This document shows positions 1 through 10,510 of a DNA stretch of 64,000 nucleotides, one piece after another. The notes beneath the pieces are model-generated. The model had not been told where the DNA came from, ran no database searches, and saw only the letters and a program-made list of their open reading frames with translations. Position 1 is the stretch's first letter; every line of letters begins with the position of its first letter. The stretch lies in the NCBI GenBank assembly GCA_009823505.1, contig VZQC01000286.1:568798-632797 (forward strand), given 5' to 3'. A program made the position numbers and the translations under genes. This stretch comes from Rhizomys pruinosus (lineage: Eukaryota > Chordata > Mammalia > Rodentia > Spalacidae).

Positions 1-290
1 AAAATTACAAACTGACTTCTCGCCTCCAACCATGAAACAAGAAGAAACATGGAGCAAAGCATTCCCTGTGGCTAAGGGGACTATGGATGCCAACCCAGAA
101 TACTTTACCCAGCAAAAAGTCCGACTATATTGAAGGAGATTTCGTCACTGAAAAAAAATTCCATGACATAAACAAGATGATGGATACATGTCTGGAAAAC
201 CAACTCTTCATAAAATCTCTGAAGCAAATTCAAAGGCAGAAGAGAGAGCAACAATCCTCAAACACCTAGGAAAAAAGAAACTAACAAAAA
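1..290 (+). pseudogene. L1 ORF1 C-terminal remnant (segment A)
   Basis: Corresponds to the C-terminal domain of the L1 RNA-binding ORF1 protein, matching 4049-4290 of the second copy nearly base for base apart from indels. Frames change several times within 250 bases. The adjoining 60-residue open frame at 87-269 is one of these shifted pieces and not a gene. Confidence 0.75.
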
Positions 291-329
291 ATAACCATAG
301 GAGCAAAATCAAAGGCTATGAAGTCCAAT

Positions 330-2481
330 GGATAATAAAGTGAAAGAAGCAACATCCATCTTTCATATTGTAACCTTAAATATTAAGGGCTAAACTCCCC
401 AATCAAAAAGGCATGACTGGGAGAATGGATTAGGAAACAAAACCTCTATATGCCGTCTCCAAGAAACCCATCTCAATTTCAAGGATAGGCACCAACTTAA
501 GGTGAAGGGTTGGAAGAAAAGTATTCCAAGCAATGGTTACCAAAAGAAAGCGGGTTGTGGCTATTCTAATATCAGACAAAAAGACTTCAAAGCAAAGACA
601 TCAAAAGAGAAAAGAGGGCCATACATCCTTATTAAAGGAACAATTGCGATGAAGATTTCACAATCATAAATAATGATGCACCAAACACTTGCACCAAACT
701 TATAAAGACCTTCTTCAGGATCTCAAGGCACAGATTAACCCCAGCCCACTAATATAGGGGACTTCAATCACCATTAAGTTCCTCTTAGCAGATCTATAGG
801 ACCAAAGAGAAATCAGAGAGGACATCCGCATCTAATGACACCAACATAACACTCAATGGACTCCAGACTATCTATCCGAAGCTATCTACCCAAACACCAG
901 AGAATACACTTTCTACTCAGACATCATCGTAATATATCTCGCAAATACGACCATTATACTGGGACACAGGAGAAAAAACTCAACAATTATATAAAAATGA
1001 ATAAGTTCGTCAAGAATAAATAACCTCATGAGTCAAATACTCTATGCAGACACAGTGCAATAAAAACTCGATATCAGACACCAGGATTAAACCGCCTACC
1101 AACTACCAGGAACACATGACGCAGACTAAAACCAACTACTACACATGAAATAATGCTGGGCGTCAAGAGAAGGAAATCAAGAATAAGAAAATAAAATACA
1201 TTCCTGGACACTGAATGACAATGACTAACAAAACAGACACAGCAATAATCTATGGGACACTCTAAAGCAATCCTAAGGAGGCGAAGTTTATAGCCTCTAA
1301 GTGCCCACTTAAAAAACAAGACAAGAGCACAAGTGAAACGATCCAACACGCATGCTATATAAAATACTTTGAGAGACAACAACCAATGAACCCTAAACGG
1401 AGCAGACATAAAAAAAAAAAAAAAACAGAAGCAAAAAAATAGAAACAAAAAAACAAAAAAAAAAAAAAATACAAAAAATCAATGAATCGCAAAAGTTGGT
1501 CTCTTTGAGAGAATAAACAAGTGATAGACAGACCTCTAGCCCCAGTTAACCCAAAAGAAAGAGTGGAACAATCCAACCATAGAATCTGTGACTTGAAAGG
1601 CGGAAATATATCAACAACAGACAATGAAAGATCCAGAATCACATTCGGGACTAACTTCAAAACACTTGATTCTACTTATATGCTTCTAAAAAAAAGAAAA
1701 CAAAGAAAGATGAAATAAATCCTGGGAATCACCAAAGCATCATACCAAGAGAGATCGACAGCCTTAACAGACCAATAGTACAGGCAGAAGAACATCGACA
1801 GAGGTAATTAGAGTAGCCTGCCCAACCAACAATGCCAAGCGCCGGATGGCAGTCTCACGGCCAGATATCTGTATTAAAATAGTTTCGTAAATCATACTAC
1901 ACCCATCCATAGCTACTAAATTGCTCTTAGAGGATACCAAATGAGGGAATTCTCCCCAAATTCCTTCTATGAAGCCGCTATTACCCCTACCAAAGACCGG
2001 AAGGTAAATTACAACCGAAGAAAGGATGATAACGATAGGACCCCAATCTCGCCTACAAACACAGATGCCAAAAATTCTAAATCAGGATTCTGGCACAATC
2101 GCCTACAGACTACACATCAACGAAAATCATCCACAATGACTCAAGTTAGGATTCTCTACCAGGATCATGCAGGGATGGGATTCAAAATACAGAAATCATA
2201 TAAACATCATCAAAGACAATTCAATGGACTGAACGTAAACAACCACGCCTATTTCAATAGTTGATTATAGACAATATGATGAGCAAAGTGCCATTGCACA
2301 TATCCTCACTCTTTCATGTTGCGTAAGTCCTGGAGGAGACATTGTTCTGGAGCGATCATTCCACTAACTCCGTATACTCATAGTAATACCAACAGGAGAA
2401 CCCACAGCCAATAAAAATATATCAATATAACTGGGAAATGAAAAAAAAAAAAAGCATTCCCCTTAAAGGTAGAAACTCGGC
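330..2481 (+). pseudogene. L1 ORF2 endonuclease and partial reverse transcriptase, frameshifted
   Basis: Translating across frame changes gives the usual order of the L1 ORF2 protein: the N-terminal endonuclease region (about 380-960), the linker with an A-rich stretch at 1411-1470, then the start of the reverse transcriptase domain (from about 1900 onward). The functional protein nicks target DNA and copies L1 RNA. Here it is destroyed by dozens of indels and cut off before the catalytic FADD motif. The frames at 1521-1718 and 1941-2264 are fragments of it. The 1074-1448 and 1355-1660 minus-strand frames are shadows. Confidence 0.8.
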
Positions 2482-2838
2482 GGGGAGACGCCATAACGCG
2501 CCCAGGCCAGGTAAACAGCTCCTGAGCTCTAGGCGGGGTCTGGCGGGGGGCAGCTGGAGAGGGTCTCGCGGTAAACCCGTCTACGGGGTCCCGGCCAAGA
2601 GGGAACCGCGGCCGGGTGAGCAGGGTCGCGTTTCCCTCTGCCTCGGTTCCCGCTGGACTTGTGGGCGGGAACCGGGGTCGCAGGGGAGACGCCATAACGC
2701 GCCAGGCCAGGTAAACAGATTCCTGAGCTCTAGGCGGGGTCTGGCGGGGGGCAGCTGGGAGAGGGTCCTCGCTGTGAACCCGTCTACGGGGTCCCCGCCC
2801 AGAAGGACCGGGGCGCGGGCTAGAAGGCACACAAGACC
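2482..2838 (+). promoter_or_regulatory. Two ~201-bp GC-rich L1 5'-UTR monomers (putative promoter)
   Basis: The motif GGGGAGACGCCATAACGCG occurs at 2482 and again at 2683 (minus one C downstream), followed both times by the same CCAGGCCAGGTAAACAG and CTCTAGGCGGGGTCTGGCGG blocks, giving a period of 201 bp. The second unit diverges after about 2800 and ends near a run of C at 2839-2857. The stretch is CpG-rich in an otherwise AT-rich window and lies directly upstream of an L1 ORF1. Mouse L1 families carry tandem promoter monomers of similar length; that this pair acts as a promoter is inferred. The GCCATAA in each unit resembles an inverted YY1-type core, a tentative reading. Open frames at 2378-2883 are simply stop-poor GC-rich sequence. 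Confidence 0.7.
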
Positions 2839-3139
2839 ACCCCCCCCCCCCCCCCCCCGCGCCTGCGCCAAGTGAATTGCCAAGAATCCAAGTGGTGCAA
2901 CCTTTTGGAGAACCTTCAGAACAGAAAGAGAAAACTAACTAGGCTGCCAACATCCAATATATACACAAAACTGAAAACCTGAAACCTAGCCAATTCAATA
3001 CACCATAAAAAAGAAAAAAAAAAAAAAAAAAAAGCATCTGGAAGGAGGCAAGAAAACCATCCACGAATAGAAGTAAAGTCGTTTGTGACTTTAACCACAA
3101 AAGGGAAATCCAGAGCCAGGGACAAGACCAAGGGACAAC

Positions 3140-4290
3140 ATGGAAAAGGCACAGGATGCTCCCACACCAGGCCCTACCAAAAACCTGGAGGAGATAGCCA
3201 CAATGGGATCCCCTTAGAGAAGACCCAAGGAACAGAGCTTAGACGAATAATTACAGAAATACGCAGAGAAATTCTAGAAATAAAGAAGAGTCATGGAACT
3301 AAAGAGAGAGAATGAAAACGCAAAAGGACCTAGAGGGAGACAATGCAAACGTCGGAAAAGAACTAAAGGAACAGAATGCAAACTCAGAAAGAACTAGAGG
3401 GAGAAAAAAACAAACTCCAATGGTAAGTATAAGCACTGAAAAAGGAAGCCACCAAAGAAGAAAGGAGCACAAAGAAGATATTGAGAAGGGCACAAAGAAG
3501 AGATTTGAGAAGCTCAAAAAGGAAATGGAGGTACTAAAGAAAACACAGGAGGAAACAAAAAGGAATTAGAACACTCAGTCAATCAAGAAGAAAGAAAAGG
3601 AAAAAGCCGCAGAAGTAGAAATGGAGGAAAGCAGAAACAGAATATCAGACCTGAAGATAACACAGAGCAATTAAAAGCTCAAATAAATATTATGAAAAAT
3701 TGTAAAAAATACACAAAAGTGGAACAACCGGAAATATGGGACGCTATGAAAAGGACCAAACCTCCGCATCATAGGAATAGAGGAAGAGAAGAATCTCAAG
3801 AGAATAGTATGGATCAGATCTTCAACAGAATAATAGATGAAAATTTCCGAAAACTAAAAAGACAAGACCATACAAATACAAGAAGCAACATAGGACCCCA
3901 AATGACAAGATCAGAAAAGAACACCCCACGCCATATCATAGTTAAAATGCTAGTGCCCAAAACAAAGACAAATTCTGATGGCCACAAAAGAAAAACAAGT
4001 CACATACAAGGGAAACCCATCAGAATTACAATGACCTTCCTCGCGAAACATGAAAGCAAGAAGAACATGGAGCAAAGCATTCCCTGGGCTAAGGGACTAT
4101 GGAATTCCAACCCAGAATACTTTACCCACAAAAATGTCCGACTATACTTGAAGGAGAGCGAAAAATCTTCCATGACATAAACAAGATGATTGGAATACAT
4201 GTCTGGAAAACCAACTCTTCATAAAGACGTGAAGGAAATTCAAAGGGCAGAAGAGTAGAGCAACAATCCTCAAACACCTAGGAAAAGAAA
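3140..4290 (+). pseudogene. L1 ORF1 (RNA-binding chaperone protein), frameshifted
   Basis: L1 ORF1 encodes a trimeric RNA-binding protein. An ATG at 3140 lies near the expected start. The N-terminal half is lysine/glutamate rich and would form the coiled coil (frames 3085-3315 and 3312-3569). The central RNA-recognition-like part and C-terminal domain follow (frame 3692-4180, with RHIIVKM and the KGKPIRIT-type block visible around 3932-4025). At least three frame changes and in-frame stops break it. Segment B is less damaged than segment A over the first two-thirds of this ORF. Confidence 0.8.
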
Positions 4291-4339
4291 CTAACAAAAA
4301 CGTAACCATAGGAGCAAAATCAAAGGCTATAAGTCCAAA

Positions 4340-4795
4340 TGGATAATAAAGTGAAAGTAAGCAACATCCGATCTTTCCATTGTAACCTTAAATATTAATG
4401 GGCTAAACTCCCCAATCAAAAAGGCTAGACGGGGAGAATGGATTAGGAAACAAAACCCATCTATATGCGTCCTACAAGAAACCCATCTCAATTTCAAGTA
4501 TAGGCACCAACTTAAGTGAAGGGTGGGAAGAAAGTTCCAATGAAATGGATACCAAAAAGAAAGCGGGTGTGGGCTATTCTAATATCAGACAAAATAGACT
4601 TCAAGCAAAAGAAATCAAAAGAGAAAAAGAGGGCCATTACATCCTTATTAAGGAACATTGACGATGAAGATTTCACAATCAAAATATAGATGCACCAAAC
4701 ACTGGTGCACCAAACTTTAAAGACAAGTCTTCAGGATCTCAAGGCACAGATTAACCCAGCACACTAATACTAGGGGACTTCAAGACCCCATTAAC
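4340..4795 (+). pseudogene. L1 ORF2 N-terminal endonuclease fragment (segment B)
   Basis: Matches 325-790 of segment A, with the same endonuclease wording (LNIN-GLN, LQETHL and a GDF block), and stops just after the GDF-containing strand. It cannot encode a working endonuclease. It is followed by an A-rich tail and not by the rest of ORF2. Confidence 0.75.
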
Positions 4796-4852
4796 AAAGC
4801 ATCAATAAAAATTAATTAAAAAAAAAAAAAAAGAATAGGGGGAAAAATGTAC

Positions 4853-5045
4853 CTCAGGGATCATTCTCAATAGTGTCTGAGGGCATCACTTTGGGTTGTT
4901 CCTAGTGAGGTGGGTACTACTGGCATCTACTGTGGTTGATGGTCCAGATGTGCTGCTATATAGATCCAACAATGTTCAGGGGAGACCCCCCACAACAAAT
5001 GCTGAGTTTTAGAGACCAGGTCAGCATTTGCCAGTACTGTGACAA
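4853..5045 (+). mobile_element. MER5A-like hAT-Charlie MITE relic
   Basis: An old non-autonomous DNA transposon fragment shared among mammals. Recognised from the ordered blocks GGTACTACTGGCATCTA, GATGTGCTGCT, CAACAATG and CCCCCCACAACAAA at 4912-5001, which follow the MER5A consensus order. Termini are eroded. Confidence 0.6.
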
Positions 5046-5081
5046 TCTGGCCTACAGGTTTAGAAGAGGCACGGCCCACAG

Positions 5082-5132
5082 ATGAACTTATAGTGTGAAG
5101 CAGACCTTGAATGAACTTATAGTGTGAAGCAG
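5082..5132 (+). repeat. 29-bp-period short tandem duplication
   Basis: ATGAACTTATAGTGTGAAGC followed by AG occurs at 5082 and again at 5111. The copies are identical over 22 bases with a 7-base spacer, a recent local duplication without coding content. Confidence 0.8.
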
Positions 5133-5286
5133 TCCACTCTCTGACCGTGTCATTTAAGTGGACTGGGATAATTTAAAAAAATAAGCTTCAACTGTGTTAA
5201 TCTCCTGAAAGTTTCAAGTTGTTTTGTTATGTCAAGTAGCCCCTCTATTAAAAAACTTAAAACAAATTAATACGAAGTGTACAGGA

Positions 5287-5467
5287 CTGAGAAGTAGCTT
5301 AATTGGTAGAATGTTCCTACAAAGGCCTGAGTTCAGTCCCCAGAACCTTGTAAATTGTGCATGATGATGCATGTCTGTAAGTCCAGCATGTGGGAGGTAC
5401 ATTCAGGAGAATCATAAGTTCAAGGTTGTTCTCAACTATATGAGACCCTGTTATATAAAAATAAAAA
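5287..5467 (+). mobile_element. SINE B4 (ID-B1 fusion)
   Basis: The tRNA/ID-like head (TAGCTTAATTGGTAGAATG, then GAGTTCAGTCCCCAG) is followed by a B1-like 7SL-derived part (GCATGTCTGTAAGTCCAGCA, AGTTCAAGG, GAGACCCTG). That order defines rodent B4. Heavily diverged. Confidence 0.7.
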
Positions 5468-5472
5468 GAGAG

Positions 5473-5692
5473 AGAACTGGAGAAATGGCTCTGCATTTAA
5501 GAACACTGGCTGTTCCTCCAGCTTTCCTACGTTTGATTCCCAACACCCACATGGTAGCTAACTCAAGTTCCAGGGGATTTGATGCCCCTTCTGGCCTCCA
5601 CAGGCATTGCACATCTTGGGTACACTTACCTACATGCCAATAATATAGTCACTCACATAAACTAAAATAAAATTAATAAATCTTTTTAAAAG
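5473..5692 (+). mobile_element. SINE B2
   Basis: B2 head ACTGGAGAAATGGCT, middle ACACCCACATGGTAGCTAAC and CCAGGGGATTTGATGCCC, and an AAATAAAATTAATAAATC tail. Inserted directly after the B4. The 90-residue frame at 5371-5643 is SINE sequence. Confidence 0.85.
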
Positions 5693-6265
5693 AATGAGTA
5701 CATTATGAACACAATGCCAAATATAGACAATTTTACTGCGGGTCTAGTAAAAAGGAAGACAGTAAGAGAGCTTAATTTTGGAAGCATTATAAATCCTCAG
5801 GGTGAAGCAGAGAAAACATTTTATTAGAAAATAAGGGTATGATTCTAAATGTTATTTAGCACTCTTGTGAGATTTTTAGAGGCTAAAGTCTAGCTTTACT
5901 AGGTCATATTTCACTTCAAAGTGTTTCTTTCATCATCTTTGACATACAGAGAATACACTTATTATTTATGATGATGGTCACATTCAAATCCATACATGAA
6001 TGCACCTCTCTAGTCATTTCTTGTTGGTAACCCTAAATAGGAAAGATAGAGGTGATCAGAAACTGAAGTGTCAGTTTCTTTCCTTGGATTGCACAAAGTC
6101 AATATCATTGGAATGTATACCAATGTTTCTTGGACCAAAGTGGCCATCAAATGCTAGACAGCTTCATGGACAATAAGTACATTCAGACAGGGTTTTCTCA
6201 CTTAGATGATAGTTTGATGATTACCCTGTGATCCAAGTTTAGTCTGTTGTCTGATTTTACATATT
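5693..6265. other. No supported feature
   Basis: AT-rich unique-looking sequence. No repeat family, splice-bounded exon or RNA gene recognised. Confidence 0.5.
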
Positions 6266-6269
6266 TTCA

Positions 6270-6475
6270 AAAAGATTGGATTCAGTGGGTGATTATAAAA
6301 AGAAGATTGGACTCAGTGGGAGATTATTAAAAAAGAAGAGGACATGAACTTGGGAGAAGGACATGTTTGAGGGAGGAGTCTGGGAGACTTGGAGGGAAGA
6401 AAATGGGGATGAATATATTCAAAATACATGTTTTACATGTATAAAATTCACCTAGAATAAGCTCTAAAATTTAAA
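6270..6475 (+). mobile_element. L1 3' UTR end (old, Lx-like)
   Basis: The blocks GGGGATGAATATATTCAAAA and TACATGTATAAAATTCACC with the following AATAA-rich end are typical of rodent L1 3' termini. At 6273-6331 a segment of about 30 bp (GATTGGATTCAGTGGGTGAT) is duplicated in tandem with small changes. Confidence 0.6.
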
Positions 6476-6483
6476 ATATAGGT

Positions 6484-6675
6484 TGTGTTTCATGATGGCT
6501 CAGTCAGTAAAAGCCTTTGAGGTCCAACAATGCAAGCCGAGTAGCCTGAGTTAAAGCCTTGAAAACCATTTAAAAGTGGATAGAAAGACTTCACAAAGTT
6601 GTCCTATGATTTACACAACTGCACTGAGGTACATGTGCAAGTACTTATACATTACACACACATACAATAAGAATA
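6484..6675 (+). mobile_element. SINE B3-like, degenerate
   Basis: The degraded head GATGGCTCAGTCAGTAAA, the CCTGAG box region and a terminal CA-rich end before an A-rich tail fit B3. Strongly diverged. Confidence 0.5.
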
Positions 6676-6941
6676 CAATTTAAAATTAAATCTGTTTCAT
6701 TGGACAACAGAGACACCCATGCATGCTTAGGTCTGTATAGCTACTTACCTGATACATTGGCACAATACACTAGTTACAAAAGAAACTCTATGGTCAATAA
6801 TGCTGCAACATTTTACAATAAAGCTTTTCATAACACAAGGTTGCCAAACTATTACCCTTGTTACTTTTGGAGTTAACATTTAAACCTAGTATGTATTTTA
6901 ATTATATAATAGTTCGTACATACAAAAAAGTGTATTATAGC

Positions 6942-7089
6942 CGGGCGTGATGGCGCACGCCTTTAATCCTAGCACTCCGGAGGCAGAGGCAGGCAGATCT
7001 TTGTGAGTTCAAGGCCAGCCTGGTCTACAGAGTAAGTTCCAGGACAGCTGGGGCTACAGGGAAACCCTGTCTCGAAAAGACCAAAGAAA
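6942..7089 (+). mobile_element. SINE B1 with target duplication
   Basis: Near-complete B1: GCCGGGCGTGATGGCGCACG at the head, GTGAGTTCAAGGCCAGCCTG in the middle, CCCTGTCTCGAAAAGACC at the end. AAAAAAGTGTATTATA flanks both sides (about 6925 and 7088), a target-site duplication that marks a fairly young insertion. Confidence 0.95.
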
Positions 7090-7156
7090 AAAGTGTATTA
7101 TACAGCAGCACCCCCCCCAAAAAAAACTTAGTTGAGGTTATTCATTAAACTATTTG

Positions 7157-7185
7157 TTGTGTGTGTGTGTGTGTGTGTGTGTGTG
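7157..7185 (+). repeat. (TG)n microsatellite
   Basis: Uninterrupted TG dinucleotides. The frame at 7154-7336 is a repeat artefact. Confidence 0.95.
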
Positions 7186-7287
7186 CACGCCTTCACATAT
7201 TCATTTGTGTGTGTTGGTCTACATGCAAACACAGGTGCAGGTAGAGACTAGTGGATATCCTCAAGTGTTATTCCTCAGACATTGTCC

Positions 7288-7515
7288 ACTTGTTTTTTTT
7301 AATTTTTTTCTGAAACAGGGTCTCTCACTGGGCTGAAACTCACCAAGCAGGCTAGGCTGGCAAGTAGCCAACCACAGAGAGCCTATGTTTCTACCTCCAT
7401 AGCACTGGGAAGAAAAGTATGTGCCAGCATGCCTGACCTTGTTCACATGGTTTCTGAGAATCAAACTCAAGTTCTCATTCAAGGCTTTACCAAGTGAGCT
7501 ATCTCCCCAGCTTCA
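7288..7515 (-). mobile_element. SINE B4, minus strand
   Basis: Reverse complement starts with TGGGGAGATAGCTCACTTGG (ID-type head), then a B1-like body ending in GAGACCCTGTTTCAG and an A tail, seen here as T-rich 7291-7310. Confidence 0.75.
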
Positions 7516-8077
7516 TAAATTTTTATGCATTTATGAAACTTGACCTGTGCTGAAATCAAAACCAGGATATCCCATGAGATATTGTCCTCAGTGCCATGAA
7601 AAGCATCAATAAAGTTGTACTTCATGAAAAAGTATTCCATTTTGGCCTAAAATTTTTCTCATAGGGTGCTGAAATGCCTTGCTCACTTTGATGTAGACAC
7701 TTGATCTTTACAGTAGTTTTCCACAAAAACATTTTCTTCTAACAACAACCAGGTCTCTTATTCTTTCCTCAGATAATCTTTAAATATAGTTCCATACTGC
7801 TTTATGGTGTATTAGTATATAACAGATGAGATATAGGACAGTGGTCTCTTAGGATTACCGAGTGATATACTATCCATCTATGTTTGTGTAAGTATACATA
7901 TCCTGTTTCATAATGATAACATGGTTATTAAAATGTATTCGCACCATCAGGTGGTATAGAGCAGTGGCTTCTTGAAATGAAGAGTTCTCATTATTAGTCA
8001 CAGCCTCAGAAATAACAAGTCATTCATGCTTACCCTAGGTAGGCAGATTTACAGACTCTAGACATTATAAGTAGAAG
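7516..8077. other. No supported feature
   Basis: AT-rich sequence. I recognise no repeat or gene. Confidence 0.5.
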
Positions 8078-8175
8078 CTGAAAGTTTTTTTTTTTTTATT
8101 CTAGTGCTGACCATTGAACCCATGGCCTTTTGTATGCTAGGCAGGTGTTCTACTATTCAGTTATATAAGTAACTA
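8078..8175 (-). mobile_element. SINE ID element, minus strand
   Basis: Reverse complement reads GTAGAACACCTGCCTAGCAT then GGCCATGGGTTCAATGGTC and an A tail, matching the BC1-derived ID family. The T run at 8085-8097 is its tail. Confidence 0.7.
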
Positions 8176-10365
8176 GCCAAATGCTGAAGGACATGTATAG
8201 ACTGGAATCCACAGACTATGAATGGTAGCTTGTGTGTTTCCCAGTGAATGATTCAAATTGTTTTCTGGTTAGTTTCACGGGGGGGGGGGAATAGAAAGAA
8301 TACCATCACACGTTCATTAAAGTCTGCTATAGTCAGGTACTACCTGTATAGTTGAAATCTCCTGGATACTCTTTATCAACATGAATAGAGTTACTACCAA
8401 GGCTCATAATAAAATCTTCTCTAGGTGCTAAGCTGCTCAGCCCCCATGGGAGACCCAATTATTCAGACCGATTGAAGGATGACTACTGAAGGTGAAGGAT
8501 ATTGAGCCCAGAGGACACAGCAATTTGGCCTTAGAACCTAAGCCAGGTACCTGCTTCCATAGCTACAGGGTTCCACGTGGACTCCTACACTTCGTTCATC
8601 TCTCTCTTCCTTCTTCTATGTAACCTCAGTGTCCTAGGAGAGTTAAGAAATGCCTGGTAGGGTTCACACAATAAGCTTGTCTTTGAGTAGCATTTCAGTC
8701 ACTGGACTACTTCACCATGTTGCACCTAACAAGCAGGTGTTTCCAATTGTTCTCAGGTTTCTAGGTGATGGCACTGTGCTTCTAAAAATGCTTCCCACAT
8801 GAAATGGTTATTAGAATACCTTTGAGGGTCGGTCGGTCGGTCACAAGGTCACAACACCTGTTTCTTCCTTATGTCAGAGCACCCCTAATTTTGGGATCCG
8901 GAAATTTATTTTTTATTTCCCTGACAGATGGGCGTAAGGAGACCAAATTACCTCGAGTGGGGGGGGGGGAGGGCTGCTTATTTCCAGTCCTCTCCTTTGG
9001 CATAGGACTTCTACAAAGTGAAAAGGCAAAGAAAATTTCAAGTAAGCAGGGGGCCAAGTAGGAGCAGTCACTTTGTAATGTATCAGGTAAGAATTTGGGG
9101 TCTATGGTTAGGCCTTTCTATAATTATGGAGCCCAGTTTGGGGTACAAGTTCTATTTATTTTTATTTTTTGCTTTATGACAGACATGGTTATATAAGCAG
9201 GGTTCAAAATGAGACATAAAGCTCTCGATTCTCTCATCTTTTGCTTTTGTGAGGTCCTGGAGGCCTTTTAAAGAGCTCAGGCTATTTCACACAGCCAAAA
9301 AGAACAGAAATTGGCCGCTCTTTAGAGTCCAACTTGATATGTGTGCTTCTCGCTTGCTATTCAACTTGAAGAGGTACCTTATAACTTGGCAAGAAACTTG
9401 AGTTAAAAGCCAGGGTTGCGGGGATACAGTGGTTACAGGTTCATCCCCCACCCCAAGTTGAAGCCAAACAAACCAAAAGGCATTGTAGTCTCAGAAGCCA
9501 ATACCTGGCTGAGTTGTCTTTCATCAGCTCTCATGGAGTATGGGATTACATTCTCTAGAGTTTCCACAATTTAGGGAAGAACCCAGAGGTTGCTTGGGTT
9601 CATTAACTTGTGGAAACAAAGGAGATCATATTAATAGTTAACAGAGATTTGAGGATAAAAGAGGAACAAAGAAACTCAATCTGACTATCAGCTAGAGCCA
9701 GTCTCTGAGCACCAGATTGGTTCCAAACATTCCCTCCTCGTCTTTTAGAACTATAACAAGATGATTATTCTGCCATTAGCCTGGTACACAGGTATATCTG
9801 CTTATGGCCATTAGTGCAGCTCTTCTCTGCGTCTTCAGTTCCTGTGGACCTTAGTTCCCTAGAGGGACATTACTGCCTTGCACAGGGTATCTATAGAAGA
9901 GTCTTGAGTTGACGCTGAGCCAGGCAGCCCTGGTTCCTTTGTTAAGGTGTTTTCTGAGCAAGATGAAGTTCAGATCTCAAGACATAATGGAAATGCCTTT
10001 GCTCTTCTCCTGTCCTTGGAAACTACTTAAGCAAGACCTTTTCTTTGTAGGTAGAAAAATCCCTGTAGAGGGCTTGTGAAGACTGATGGGCTCTCTTCCC
10101 AGGCTTATCACTGGCAAGTCTGAGGGGATAATTTGCATCTCTAAGAAGTTCCCAGGAAATGCTAATTTTGCTTTTTTGGAGGGCCATGTTTGAGAACCAA
10201 GCACAAGAAGAAAAGTAGTAGAAAGACGAGTTAAAGATTTAGAAGCTAAAGAAACTCACTGTGGCTGGTTTTGAAAGGTCCCTTAGTTTAGAAATATAAG
10301 CAGCATCTGGAATCTGAATCTGGAGGCCATCGATAGAGTACAGCCAAATCCATTACAGAAAAGAA
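8176..10365. other. No gene; short G runs and a GGTC quadruplet only
   Basis: Mostly unique-looking sequence. It holds a G run at 8279-8289, four GGTC units at 8827-8843 and a G run near 8960-8970. Open frames at 8804-9061, 8869-9057 and 9977-10204 have no recognisable domain and no matching exon signals, so I treat them as chance frames. Confidence 0.5.
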
Positions 10366-10440
10366 ACCTTTCTAGTTAGTATAGTGGTAGGCCTATAGTC
10401 TCTCAACTACCTGGGAGGCTGAAGAACACTAGCCTGGGCA

Positions 10441-10510
10441 ACATAGTGACACAGGATGGTTGGATGGATGGTTTGGTTGGAAGGGTAGATGGATGGATAG
10501 ATGGATGAGT
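10441..10510 (+). repeat. (GGAT)n-like imperfect microsatellite
   Basis: Interrupted GGATGGAT/GGTT units. A short B1-like relic (CTGGGAGGCTGAAGAACAC) precedes it at about 10405. Confidence 0.7.

Larger units (their letters stand above)
1..2481 (+). mobile_element. L1 segment A: ORF1 tail plus 5' half of ORF2, broken
   Basis: Plus-strand LINE-1 sequence that enters from the left edge. It runs through the end of ORF1, the inter-ORF region, the ORF2 endonuclease region and into the reverse transcriptase region. It stops at the stretch just before the position of the conserved GTRQG motif and joins directly to GC-rich L1 5'-UTR-type sequence near 2479-2482. Single-base insertions and deletions occur every few tens of bases, so no long frame survives. 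Bases 31-790 repeat at about 4049-4795 in the next L1 segment. No intact protein is possible. Identification rests on recognisable L1 wording in all three frames and is firm; the boundaries are approximate. Confidence 0.85.
2482..4834 (+). mobile_element. L1 segment B: 5'UTR, ORF1, start of ORF2, A tail
   Basis: A second plus-strand L1, beginning with the two monomers, then a spacer with C and A runs (2839-3035), a broken ORF1 and the first 450 bases of ORF2. Coding similarity stops at about 4795. It is followed by CAATAAAAATTAATT and an A run at 4818-4833. This is much shorter than a normal L1 of about 6-7 kb: most of ORF2 is missing. It could be an internally deleted or prematurely polyadenylated copy, or a mis-assembly. 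Confidence 0.8.

Noticed and set aside
2482..2838. GC-rich direct repeats as a CRISPR-like array or a coding exon
   Set aside because: Only two units of 201 bp with no short repeat/spacer pattern, in a rodent genome and next to L1 ORF1. Open frames on both strands (2378-2883) follow from stop-poor GC-rich DNA.
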